Below, piece after piece: positions 1 through 8,185 of a stretch of DNA of 64,000 nucleotides (position 1 is its first letter; each line of letters begins with the position of its first letter). Below the pieces are notes generated by a model. That model made no database searches, was not told where the DNA came from, and was given only the letters and a program-made list of their open reading frames with translations. The DNA comes from Promethearchaeota archaeon. GTDB lineage: Archaea; Asgardarchaeota; Lokiarchaeia; Sigynarchaeales; SOKP01. A program made the position numbers and the translations under genes. The stretch covers positions 16,021 to 80,020 of the forward strand of contig JAUWBH010000004.1 in assembly GCA_030605085.1 (NCBI GenBank), read 5' to 3'.

Positions 1-544
1 GACAAAAGCTAAACATACCAGCATGACCCATTGTTCCAGCAAATTTATTATTAATTTTTGCTCCAAAACTCTCTGCAGAATCTTCTATTAATATTAAGCC
101 AAAATCTTCAGCAATTTCCCTTATTATTTCAATATTTTTACAAACTTTGCCTCCATAATGCATTGGAATAATTGCTCTTGTCTTATTAGAAACTTTTTCT
201 TTAACATTTTCTGGATCTAAACCAATCGTATCTTCTTCAATTTCAGCGAAAATGGGTCTTGCACCGGCTAAAATAACACAATTTGCAGTTGAGATAAAAG
301 ATAGGGACGGTACTATTACTTCTCCTGATCTAATCCCATACGCTAATAATAATGCGTGTAAAGCAGAAGTACCCGAATTAAAACTTAAAACATGTTTTAC
401 TTTAAAATATTTTCCAAGTTTTTCCTCAAATTCACGGATTTCTGGACCAGTAGCCCAATGCGAGCCTCTTCTTATGATATTATTAACTGATTTAATATCC
501 TTTTTATCCCAATAAATGTCAAAAAGAGGGTATTTTTTAACCAT
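1..544 (-). CDS. DegT/DnrJ/EryC1-type PLP-dependent sugar aminotransferase (3' part cut by window edge)
   Basis: The minus-strand frame opens at the ATG ending at 544 (MVKKYPLFDIYW) and runs off the left edge without a stop, so about 181 N-terminal residues are visible. The family pattern is clear: a GSHWATGPEIREFE segment near the start, then a SGTSALHALLLAYG stretch that positions PLP, and MHYGGKVC further on. The reading frame leaves the window at HAGMFSF, just before the place where the catalytic lysine of this family normally lies, so that residue cannot be checked. Members transfer an amino group to 4-keto-6-deoxy nucleotide sugars. It lies head-to-tail with the 4,6-dehydratase at 562-1608, only 17 bases upstream, which would supply such a keto-sugar. 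A LegC- or PseC-like role is therefore an inference from context. Confidence 0.85.
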   Translation of the reverse strand, partial: MVKKYPLFDIYWDKKDIKSVNNIIRRGSHWATGPEIREFEEKLGKYFKVKHVLSFNSGTSALHALLLAYGIRSGEVIVPSLSFISTANCVILAGARPIFAEIEEDTIGLDPENVKEKVSNKTRAIIPMHYGGKVCKNIEIIREIAEDFGLILIEDSAESFGAKINNKFAGTMGHAGMFSFC

Positions 545-561
545 ATACTATCGTTCAAAAA

Positions 562-1608
562 TTATAATAAATTTATATTTTTAAGAAAATTTCTTATTTC
601 TTCCTTTTTTAAAGGCATACTACTTTCAGTATTGTAACAAAAATTTTTATCGTTAAGAACTTTTAATCCTTTAATCTTAGGTTTTTTAATTTCTATATTA
701 TGTCCAATATTAATTAATGGATATATAATATACATATTTTCTGTCTCGTAGCAAGAAGAAAATTCAATTGGTGAGATTAATTCCTCATTAAGTTTTTCTC
801 CTAGAATTGGTCCAATTTTTTCAATTCTTATCATAGATGGATCTTTTCCTATTTTTGGACAATATTCCTCAATGATAATCTCAATAAGATCCTTTATAAA
901 TACAGTAGGCATTTTAAATACGAATATTTCACCTCCTTCCGCTAAATAAGCTGCTTTTAATACTAACTTAACAGCTTGGGAGATGCTGAGGATAAATCTT
1001 TTCATTTTTATATCAGTTAAAGTAATTACATCTCCACTCTTAATTTGTGCTTTAATCAATGGAATAATTGAACCTCGTGATCCTAATACATTACCGAAGC
1101 GAACACAAGATATTTTTGTTAAATGAGTTCTATTTTGCAAATTTCGTAAGACACATAAATGTTCTCCTAGAAACTTTGTTACTCCCATAACTGTAGTTGG
1201 ATTTACAGCTTTATCTGTAGAGATATGTATGAGTTTTTTCACATTACATTTGAAAGTTGTTTTGATTACGTTTTCTAATCCCTGAATGTTTACATTAATC
1301 GCTTCCAATGGATTATATTCACTAATAAAGACATGTTTTATTGCGGCAGCGTTAAAAACATAATCAACATTATTTAATGCATATTCAACTCTTTTATAAT
1401 TTCTGATATCACCTAATATAAATCTCAGTTTCGGGATTGAGTCTTTGAAATTTAATTTTGTTTTCCAAAGCTCATTTTCAGAATTAGATAATATTCTAAT
1501 CGTCTTTGGATTGAATTTTAGTAATTGGGAAACGATTTCCGTACCAATAGAACCAGTTCCTCCAAATACCATTATTACTTTATCTTCGAAAAAAGAAGAA
1601 ATATTCAA
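562..1608 (-). CDS. NAD(P)-dependent UDP-sugar 4,6-dehydratase, CapD/PseB/LegB-like
   Basis: This 348-residue protein starts with a Rossmann dinucleotide-binding loop, GGTGSIGTEIV, near residue 16. The signature STDKAVNPTT of the polysaccharide-biosynthesis (CapD/FlaA1/PseB) short-chain dehydrogenase family follows near residue 130, and then MGVTKFLGEH. The catalytic Tyr of classical YxxxK enzymes is replaced by Met in MGVTK, as is usual in the CapD/PglF branch. It is a soluble short form without the membrane segments of CapD or PglF. The reaction expected is dehydration of a nucleotide-activated GlcNAc to a 4-keto-6-deoxy sugar. The aminotransferase at 1-544 lies downstream in the same orientation. 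The 2-epimerase at 1845 is divergent. Together the three fit a nonulosonic acid pathway, though the exact nucleotide sugar is not readable from sequence. Confidence 0.88.
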   Translation of the reverse strand: MNISSFFEDKVIMVFGGTGSIGTEIVSQLLKFNPKTIRILSNSENELWKTKLNFKDSIPKLRFILGDIRNYKRVEYALNNVDYVFNAAAIKHVFISEYNPLEAINVNIQGLENVIKTTFKCNVKKLIHISTDKAVNPTTVMGVTKFLGEHLCVLRNLQNRTHLTKISCVRFGNVLGSRGSIIPLIKAQIKSGDVITLTDIKMKRFILSISQAVKLVLKAAYLAEGGEIFVFKMPTVFIKDLIEIIIEEYCPKIGKDPSMIRIEKIGPILGEKLNEELISPIEFSSCYETENMYIIYPLINIGHNIEIKKPKIKGLKVLNDKNFCYNTESSMPLKKEEIRNFLKNINLL

Positions 1609-1790
1609 TATCCTTATTCACAATTATGAAATTATTCTAATATTATCTTCTAAATAAACAAATATTAAATATTTAATTAACTAAATTATTATTTCAACTG
1701 TTCAAACTCTTATAAATTTTTATAAATAATCAGAAGGTTGTCTTAATAAATTTCTTTAGCAAAAAAATAAAATCGTTTTATGTCTAATAA

Positions 1791-1800
1791 TTTATATATA
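1791..1800 (+). promoter_or_regulatory. Probable TATA box of the 2-epimerase gene
   Basis: TTTATATATA lies 45 bases before the ATG at 1845. At the usual archaeal spacing of about 25 bases this puts transcription start near 1820, giving a short leader. Confidence 0.5.
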
Positions 1801-1844
1801 TGGCGCATTAAAAATACAACTCACCTAATATACTTTAAGTTTTT

Positions 1845-2954
1845 ATGAAAAAAATTATCTACATATCTGGAAATAGGGCAGATTTTAATTTAATGACTAG
1901 AGCACTCCTAGAGTTAAAGAAACATGTTGATGTAACTATAATTGCTACAGGTATGCATTTTTCAGATAAATGGGGGAATACTATTCAAGAAATTCAAAAA
2001 TTCGATTTTAAAATTATAAAGGTAGATATGGAGTTAAAAGACAATAGTCTTAGTAGTATGGCTGAATCATTAGGGATTGGCATCAAATCCATGTCCAAAA
2101 TAATAGAAAATCTCGCTCCAGATTTGATTTTTGTGGAGGGAGACAGAGCAGAAGCTTTAGCAGGTGCAATTGTTGGATCTCATTTAAATATCCCTGTAAT
2201 ACATCATGGAGGGGGAGACATAAGTGGTTCTATTGATAATAAAATTCGCAATGCTATTACAATGTTTTCCGACTATCATCTTACTGGAAATATTGAAAGT
2301 TATAACAGATTAATTAAAATAGGAATCTCTAAAGCAAATGTCTTCAATGTTGGAGAACCTGGTTTAGATGAGATAATCTCAAAAAATTTTACTCATAAGG
2401 ACGAAATTGCAATAAAATTTGATATTGACCTTGACCAGCCTTTATTGTTATTAATCTTTTATCCGAATACTAACGAGTTTTCTGAAATTGAAAATCAAAT
2501 CTCATGTATTCTTGAAGCGATTAAAGAACTAAAAATTCCAACAATAGCATTGTATTCCAATGCTGATGCTGGAGGGAACATTATTAATAAATGCCTAAAT
2601 GAATATCAATCAAATATAACTTCTTTAAAAGTATTTAAACATTTTTTTCGTGAAGATTTTTCCGGTTTAATGAATGTTTGTAGTGCTATGGTTGGAAATT
2701 CAAGTTCGGGAGTAATAGAACTCCCTTTATTCAGAAAACCTTATATCTGTATTGGCACTCGACAAAAAGGCAGGTTAAAAGCGGAAAATGTTATAGAAGT
2801 TGGTTATAATAAGGAAGATATAAAAGGAGCAATAGAAAAAGGGTTATTTGATGAAGATTTTAGAAGAAAATTAGAAAAACTCTCTAATCCTTATGGAGAT
2901 GGTACGGCTTATTTAAAAATCACAAATATAATATTAAACATCTTAAATAATTGA
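1845..2954 (+). CDS. Hydrolysing UDP-GlcNAc 2-epimerase, NeuC/LegG-like
   Basis: The 369-residue length and motifs match the UDP-GlcNAc 2-epimerase family (GT-B fold). The visible motifs are VEGDRAEALAGA near residue 105, HHGGGDISGSIDN near 125, NVGEPGLDEI near 175 and GNSSSGVIELP near 285. The GGxxSGxIDN form, with an SxSG loop near the C-terminus, points to the hydrolysing NeuC/LegG branch, which frees a ManNAc-type sugar for sialic or legionaminic acid synthesis. The non-hydrolysing WecB type is less likely. Divergent transcription from the dehydratase/aminotransferase pair and close spacing to the FemAB-like gene (7 bases) suggest one surface-glycan locus. The synthase (NeuB/LegI) and CMP-transferase are not in the window and may lie to the left. 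Confidence 0.85.
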   Translation: MKKIIYISGNRADFNLMTRALLELKKHVDVTIIATGMHFSDKWGNTIQEIQKFDFKIIKVDMELKDNSLSSMAESLGIGIKSMSKIIENLAPDLIFVEGDRAEALAGAIVGSHLNIPVIHHGGGDISGSIDNKIRNAITMFSDYHLTGNIESYNRLIKIGISKANVFNVGEPGLDEIISKNFTHKDEIAIKFDIDLDQPLLLLIFYPNTNEFSEIENQISCILEAIKELKIPTIALYSNADAGGNIINKCLNEYQSNITSLKVFKHFFREDFSGLMNVCSAMVGNSSSGVIELPLFRKPYICIGTRQKGRLKAENVIEVGYNKEDIKGAIEKGLFDEDFRRKLEKLSNPYGDGTAYLKITNIILNILNN

Positions 2955-2961
2955 ATTTTTC

Positions 2962-4023
2962 ATGGAGATCTTAAAAAATAAAAAAGAATGGAAACAAATT
3001 CTAAAAACTCATTTTCAAAAGTTAAGAGATAGTTATTTTGAATACGAATATTTTGAATTATTTGCCAAAAATTTTAATGTGGTTCCAGAAGCCCTTTTTT
3101 GGGAAGATAACAATGTCAAAATTTTTTGGAGCCATTTAATAAGGGATATTAAATCATTAGATTTGTTTAAAGATTACAATTATTATGATTTAATTACTCC
3201 ATATGGTTATGGAGGGCCTTTATTGATTAAAAAGAAAGAAAAAATTAACGACATAAAAGATTCTATCAAAAAATTTTTCATTTCTTATAAGGAATATGCC
3301 TTGGAACAAAATTATATTTGCGAATTTGTAAGGTTTCATCCATTGTTTAGAAATTGGGAATATTTTAAAAAAGAGGTTGATGTTAAATATTTAAATGATA
3401 CTGTAGTATTGGATCTAACTCAATCTCTTGAAGATATATACTCAGATATAGATAAAAAGACTAGATATTATATAAGAAAAGCCCTGAGAGATTTCGAAGT
3501 TGTTCAAATAGTTAAAAATCCTTCTAAAGGAGAAATAGGAGAATTTATAGATTTATATCATAAAACAATGGATAAAAATCAAGCTGACGAAAAATATTAT
3601 TTTAATAGAAAATTCATAATAGATCATTACAAATTTGATAATTTATTAATAACTTGCCGAAATCACGAAAATGTCATAGGAGCTAGTGCGATATTTTTGA
3701 AAGGAACTTATATTATGCATTATCATCTTAGTTCTACGAATTATGATTTTCAATATCCTCCTTCAAGGGCAATTTTATGGAAGGCTATTGAATGGGCAAA
3801 GGAAAATGGTCTAAAATTGTTTCATTTTGGAGGGGGTGTCTCAAAAGAAAGTTTATTTCATTTTAAGAAGGGATTCTCTAAAACATATCTTCCATTTTTT
3901 ACTGGAAATATAATCTTTAACGAAAAAATTTATGAAGAACTAAAAAAATTGAATCCAAATTCAAAAAGCAATCCTACCTATTTTCCATCTTATCGAATAG
4001 GTTATGAAAAGACCATCGTTTAA
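2962..4023 (+). CDS. FemAB/GNAT-superfamily acyl- or aminoacyltransferase
   Basis: This 353-residue protein has the layout of FemAB-like (Acetyltransf_6) proteins: a first GNAT-like half, then a second half with DKKTRYYIRKALRDFEV, YHKTMDKNQAD and the closing ALLWKAIEWAKE-like helix (AILWKAIEWAKENGLK), followed by HFGGG. Bacterial relatives attach amino acids to peptidoglycan precursors; archaeal and capsule-locus relatives are thought to modify surface sugars. It begins 7 bases after the 2-epimerase and is probably in the same operon, so N-acylation of an amino sugar is a reasonable inference. No membrane segment is seen. The substrate is unknown. Confidence 0.75.
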   Translation: MEILKNKKEWKQILKTHFQKLRDSYFEYEYFELFAKNFNVVPEALFWEDNNVKIFWSHLIRDIKSLDLFKDYNYYDLITPYGYGGPLLIKKKEKINDIKDSIKKFFISYKEYALEQNYICEFVRFHPLFRNWEYFKKEVDVKYLNDTVVLDLTQSLEDIYSDIDKKTRYYIRKALRDFEVVQIVKNPSKGEIGEFIDLYHKTMDKNQADEKYYFNRKFIIDHYKFDNLLITCRNHENVIGASAIFLKGTYIMHYHLSSTNYDFQYPPSRAILWKAIEWAKENGLKLFHFGGGVSKESLFHFKKGFSKTYLPFFTGNIIFNEKIYEELKKLNPNSKSNPTYFPSYRIGYEKTIV

Positions 4024-4057
4024 TACATATAATAAGATAAATCGATAAATAAATAAA

Positions 4058-5083
4058 TTATTTTAACCATTTAGAGCGCTTAGGATATATATAGGAGGCA
4101 AAATAAATAAATCCAATAATAAAAAACATCAATGGCATAATTTTAAATGCCTTTTTATAATTGAAGTTCATTTGTAATTGGTGATAAATTTTTTTACTAT
4201 TAATTTTTAGTATAAAAAAATACTTAATCTGAATAAAAATATAATATAAAAACCATGGAATTAAAAATAGACAAATGTAGGAAACGCCAAGAAAAAATAA
4301 CGCAATTAATATTGCTAAAAAGGGATAAAACAATGTAAACAGCCCTACGCCTAAAAGTAAAAAGATTTTTGGAAGTTCCTTTTTCACCAATGGAAAATAA
4401 GTGTTCCTGTTCCATCTAATCTTTTGTTTAATAAATTTAATTAAATTATCTGTAAAGCACTCTGTATAGAAAAATAATTCCTTGGAAAAATGGATTTTTT
4501 CTCTAAGTTTATTGATCTGAATTCCTAAATACCTATCCGTTCCAGTTGCTATACTATCATTAAACATCTTAATATTATTAAAAAAAAATTCTCTTCTAAT
4601 TATTATTGTTCCGTACAATTTCTCACCATTAATAATATCATCAGACGAGATAATTATCTTTCCGCACATTAGTCTATAATATTCGGAAAGTGAAGAATTT
4701 ATATTCTTGTAAGGAAAAAATTTATAATTAAGAACATTGTATTTCCTATTCTGAAAAATTTCGTTAATTTCTTTTAAAAAATAATTAGTATGGATAAAAT
4801 CTATATCTATTAAAATAATTACATCCCCTGTAACCTCATTTAAACCAAGATTCAATGCTTTATTTTTATTCGGTGATTTTTGCTCTAATACTTTGATTTT
4901 ATTAAAATAAGCCTCTTGAAGATTTAAAGCGATTTTATATGAATTATCGTTACCTCCCACTATAATAATAATTTCATAATTCTCATAATCGTTTTCTAAG
5001 AGAGAGTTAATACAATTTACAATATATTTTTCTGCATTCCATGCGGGGATTAATATTGATAACTTGTAGTTTTTAAAATTCAA
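4058..5083 (-). CDS. Membrane-bound family 2 glycosyltransferase with QxxRW motif
   Basis: The N-terminal half is a GT2 (GT-A fold) domain: LSILIPAWNAEKYI at the start, the nucleotide-sugar and metal-binding ILIDIDF around residue 90, and QKIRWNRNTYF near residue 215. The last is the Q-x-x-R-W motif that marks processive GT2 enzymes of the cellulose/hyaluronan synthase type. The C-terminal part, from about residue 230, holds three or four hydrophobic helices (LLLGVGLFTLFYPFLAILIA and following), so the catalytic domain should sit on the cytoplasmic face. It is convergent with the FemAB-like gene and probably belongs to the same surface-glycan region. Donor and acceptor cannot be told from sequence. 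Confidence 0.85.
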   Translation of the reverse strand: MNFKNYKLSILIPAWNAEKYIVNCINSLLENDYENYEIIIIVGGNDNSYKIALNLQEAYFNKIKVLEQKSPNKNKALNLGLNEVTGDVIILIDIDFIHTNYFLKEINEIFQNRKYNVLNYKFFPYKNINSSLSEYYRLMCGKIIISSDDIINGEKLYGTIIIRREFFFNNIKMFNDSIATGTDRYLGIQINKLREKIHFSKELFFYTECFTDNLIKFIKQKIRWNRNTYFPLVKKELPKIFLLLGVGLFTLFYPFLAILIALFFLGVSYICLFLIPWFLYYIFIQIKYFFILKINSKKIYHQLQMNFNYKKAFKIMPLMFFIIGFIYFASYIYPKRSKWLK

Positions 5084-5126
5084 TTATAACTAATTTCTCC
5101 TATTCTATTATATCTGATAAAGAATT

Positions 5127-6200
5127 CTAATATATAGCATTATTGTTTTTACAAATAGAACAAATCATCCAAGGAATATTAACCGGTTTTTTAGATTTTA
5201 TTATTTGTCTTGCTAATTGAAATTTCAATCCGTTCCAAATTTCTTTAAAAGACGATTCTAATATATTACCAAAATCGTATTTTTCTTCCCATACTGAACA
5301 ACAAGGAGACACTGAACCATTCGAATTTATTGTAATAGTTCTATAGAGCCACGTACAATATCGAATGATATATTTCTTTCTTCTTTTAGCATAATCGTAG
5401 TTACTCCATTTTTGGTCTTTTGGAAGGAAAGGTTCTACATTTTTAAATTGTTCTTTAGGATTCATAAGCACCATTTTACCCAAATCACAGAAAAGTTCAG
5501 TAGGAGAAAAAACATCGACTCCAATTTCTTTGCCTAATCGATAAGCATTTTTCATTTCGTGTTCATTAAAACGATTAACCAAATAAGTCCAGATTATAGT
5601 TGGATGTTTTGCACCCTTTGATTTTTTATAATTTACTAGTTTTTTCATATTTGAGATTACTCTGTTAAAATTACTGCCAACTTGGTGTTGGTTCAATGAT
5701 TCTTGGGAACATCCATGTAAAGAAATAAGAAATGTATCTATACCAGAATCTACAATCTCTTTGCAAATATGTTCGTTAAAAATATTTAAGTTTGAACTCA
5801 TTTTTACTTCAACATTAGCTCTTTTTTTGATAAAACGAACGAATTTAAATATGTTTTCATTTAGTAATGGTTCTCCATGACTGTGTAAGATAACTGTTTT
5901 TAAATAAGGTCCAAGTTCTTCAATAATACGTGCAATAATTTCTCTTTTTAAGAAAATTTTTGTACGTCCAGGTCGTTTTTGTCCTTCAGGACATAAATAG
6001 CACTCTAAATTACATATAGGTCCGGGATCTATAATGAGGAGTGTTGGATAATGATTTAATATAATTTTTTTACTAACATAAAAATTCAAAAATAATTTAA
6101 TATAATTCCATTTCTTGCGAAGAGTTGAATTTCCTCCAAATAAGTTTTCAATTATATCCCTTGCATAAAAAACGAATAATGTAATTACATCTCGAAACAT
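5127..6200 (-). CDS. Radical SAM protein with SPASM-type C-terminus
   Basis: The 357-residue protein has the radical SAM cluster motif CNLECYLCPEG (C-x3-C-x2-C) near residue 63. SAM-binding features follow, including HSHGEPLLN. The C-terminal part has the SPASM pattern: a Cys in RYCTW, then NSNGSVSPCCSVW, and a final ICSICKN pair, which should bind one or two auxiliary iron-sulfur clusters. SPASM proteins modify peptides or act as dehydrogenases, and several are found in sugar and surface loci. It lies 43 bases upstream of the GT2 on the same strand and may share its transcript. The substrate is unknown. Confidence 0.85.
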   Translation of the reverse strand: MFRDVITLFVFYARDIIENLFGGNSTLRKKWNYIKLFLNFYVSKKIILNHYPTLLIIDPGPICNLECYLCPEGQKRPGRTKIFLKREIIARIIEELGPYLKTVILHSHGEPLLNENIFKFVRFIKKRANVEVKMSSNLNIFNEHICKEIVDSGIDTFLISLHGCSQESLNQHQVGSNFNRVISNMKKLVNYKKSKGAKHPTIIWTYLVNRFNEHEMKNAYRLGKEIGVDVFSPTELFCDLGKMVLMNPKEQFKNVEPFLPKDQKWSNYDYAKRRKKYIIRYCTWLYRTITINSNGSVSPCCSVWEEKYDFGNILESSFKEIWNGLKFQLARQIIKSKKPVNIPWMICSICKNNNAIY

Positions 6201-6446
6201 ATGTTAAATTTATATATTAAAAAATTGGTTTAAATTTTACGCAATTATACCTCTTATTAGGATTAATAAATATTTTTGTTCTGAAATAACTTAATTATAG
6301 GCATTACTAAACTCTTTTTGTTTATAAAATTAAAATTTGAAATTAAAATTAAATTGGAATTAAAAGAAGTTTGGTTGATTAATTATGCTCGTACTGCGTT
6401 CTCCCGTTATCATAAAAAAATAGAATTAATACTTCAATTCAGCCAA

Positions 6447-7775
6447 TCAATGTTTTTTTTCTTTCTTTTCTATTCTATCTAATACCTTTCGAATCTTTTT
6501 CAGTTCTTCCAATCTTAACATGTCTTCTTGAATTTCTCGAGGCTTTTTTAAATCTTGATCTTGAGCATCTATTAGTCGTATTTTATCCCATATTGCAGTG
6601 CGAATAAACTCAGATTGTGTTTGATGAGAAATGCGAGCATATTTTTTAATATCTTCTAATTCAGCAACACTCACTAAAAATTTGACTTGTTTCTCTTTTA
6701 ATGCTCTTTCTACTACTTTTAATTCTTCCACTCGTTTGACTCTTTCAATTTCTCTTGCTTTTAGTTCTTCCTCATCAAGTTTTTCGAGATAAGTACCTTT
6801 TTTAACTGATGGTATAGCTTGTTTAATTTCGCCCATTATACTATGTCTAAGAGAGATAGGGCTGTCAACTGGAGACTTTTCAATCTTTTCCTTTAATCCA
6901 CTCATTAGACTAGCTCTAGGAGAGATATATTCTTCAACTGATGGTGTTTCAACTTCAGTTACTGGTGCTTCAGAATCGTCCCAACGTAGCGTTTGGAGCG
7001 ATTCAAGTTGAATGATTGACTTCGGGAGTTCTTTTATTTTGTTTTTCCACAGAAAGAGAGATTTTAAGGATTTTAAATTTTTAAATGACTCAGGAAGAGA
7101 TGTGAGATCATTACCAAATAAACTAAGTACTCTAAGAGACTTTAAATTTCCAATCGTCTCTGGGAGTAGCTCTAATCGATTTTCACGCAACACTAAGGTC
7201 CCAAGTGAAGAAAGATTCCCTATAGATTCTGGGAGTGTCGTTAATTGATTACGTTCTAAACTTAGATATCTTAATGAGGAAAGGTTTCCAATCGACTCAG
7301 GGAGTATTGCTAGCTCTATTTCCCCCAAATATAGTTCCTTAAGTGATGATAAATTTCCGATTGATTCAGGGATACTCTTTAATGGATTCCCATCTAATCG
7401 AAGAGTCTCAAGAAATTTTAAATTCCATATTGATTCTGGAATTGTATCTAATTTATTTGACTGTAAATTAAGATATTTAAGTGATTTGAGGTTTCCTATC
7501 GTCTTTGGGATAGTTTTTAGCCTATTAAAACGTAAAAAAAGTAATTTGAGCGATTTAAGGTTCCCAATCGACTCAGGAAGGGTTCCTAATTTTTTTATTC
7601 CCAGTCTTCGTAATACTATACCATCCAACATTAGTTTAGTGACATGATCACCAACTATTTCCACCCCATAGGGTCTCTCTTGTATGTCTAACTGAGGAAT
7701 AGGCTTCCCCATCAATTCTTCTAATTCTTTTAATGCTTCTGCTTCCTCTGGTTTTAATTTAAGTTTTTCACTCAT
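6447..7775 (-). CDS. Leucine-rich repeat protein with C-terminal ribbon-helix-helix domain
   Basis: The 442-residue protein has about nine 23-residue leucine-rich repeats from residue 55 to 270, on the pattern L-x-x-LPESIGNL-x-SLK-x-L-x-L-x-x-N. This is the plant/Ras-suppressor-like class that is common in Asgard genomes. A charged linker follows, and residues 362-402 look like a CopG/Arc-type ribbon-helix-helix: a strand KQVKFLVSV, then helix ELEDIKKYARIS, turn, and helix TQSEFIRTAIWDKI. A charged helix ends the protein. The LRR would serve as a protein-binding surface and the ribbon-helix-helix as a DNA-binding dimer, so a protein-responsive regulator is inferred. The start has a GGGGTGG ribosome site. 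Its promoter region carries a perfect 16-bp palindrome, which suggests autoregulation. Confidence 0.8.
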   Translation of the reverse strand: MSEKLKLKPEEAEALKELEELMGKPIPQLDIQERPYGVEIVGDHVTKLMLDGIVLRRLGIKKLGTLPESIGNLKSLKLLFLRFNRLKTIPKTIGNLKSLKYLNLQSNKLDTIPESIWNLKFLETLRLDGNPLKSIPESIGNLSSLKELYLGEIELAILPESIGNLSSLRYLSLERNQLTTLPESIGNLSSLGTLVLRENRLELLPETIGNLKSLRVLSLFGNDLTSLPESFKNLKSLKSLFLWKNKIKELPKSIIQLESLQTLRWDDSEAPVTEVETPSVEEYISPRASLMSGLKEKIEKSPVDSPISLRHSIMGEIKQAIPSVKKGTYLEKLDEEELKAREIERVKRVEELKVVERALKEKQVKFLVSVAELEDIKKYARISHQTQSEFIRTAIWDKIRLIDAQDQDLKKPREIQEDMLRLEELKKIRKVLDRIEKKEKKH

Positions 7776-8185
7776 TTTTTCATATCCACCCCTTTAATTT
7801 TACTTTTTTTTTCTAAAATTTTTTTTCTTAATTGAATAATAAAAATATTCCTATTTAAATCTATGTACCGAATATGTACATATTCCCGAACAAGAGGAGA
7901 GCATCCCTATTATAATTTTTCAAAGTTATTTAAATAGAAGATTAGGTGAAAATTAGTTTTAAGGGTGGCCAATCATATCGACTCTAGGAGAGTCGGTAAT
8001 CTTTTTAAAAAAAAGATTAAAATGGAAGGAAGTTGATTGAAATTGAATCTCCATAACTAATTTCTAGATCATGTTTAGATAAGGTTATATCTCCGCAAAG
8101 TAAGGTTTTCAAGCGTTTAACTTAGTTAAATAAACAGAATATAAAATAAATATGAAGTTTTGCTCTACTTTTCATACTACTATAT
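7776..8185. other. 410-base intergenic region with palindrome and two strong hairpins
   Basis: The region lies between the 5' end of the LRR gene and the 3' end of the HNH-repeat gene. Besides the promoter palindrome, it holds two back-to-back hairpins: CGACTCT/AGAGTCG with loop AGG at 7978-7994, then TAATCTTTTT/AAAAAGATTA with loop AAA at about 7997-8019. There is also a short GGAGAGCATCCCTATT element at 7896-7911. I see no credible coding frame. Confidence 0.5.
7853..7885 (-). promoter_or_regulatory. Promoter of the LRR-RHH gene with adjacent 16-bp palindrome
   Basis: GAATATGTACATATTC at 7870-7885 is a perfect palindrome. Ten bases further toward the gene is an A/T-rich TATA-like element at 7853-7860 (TTTAAATA on the minus strand), about 78 bases before the ATG. 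A dimeric ribbon-helix-helix protein could bind such a site next to the TATA/BRE position. The pairing with the downstream gene's own RHH domain is an inference. Confidence 0.45.

Noticed and set aside
252..515. Plus-strand open frame of 87 codons at the left end
   Set aside because: It is antisense to the clear DegT aminotransferase and has no family features.
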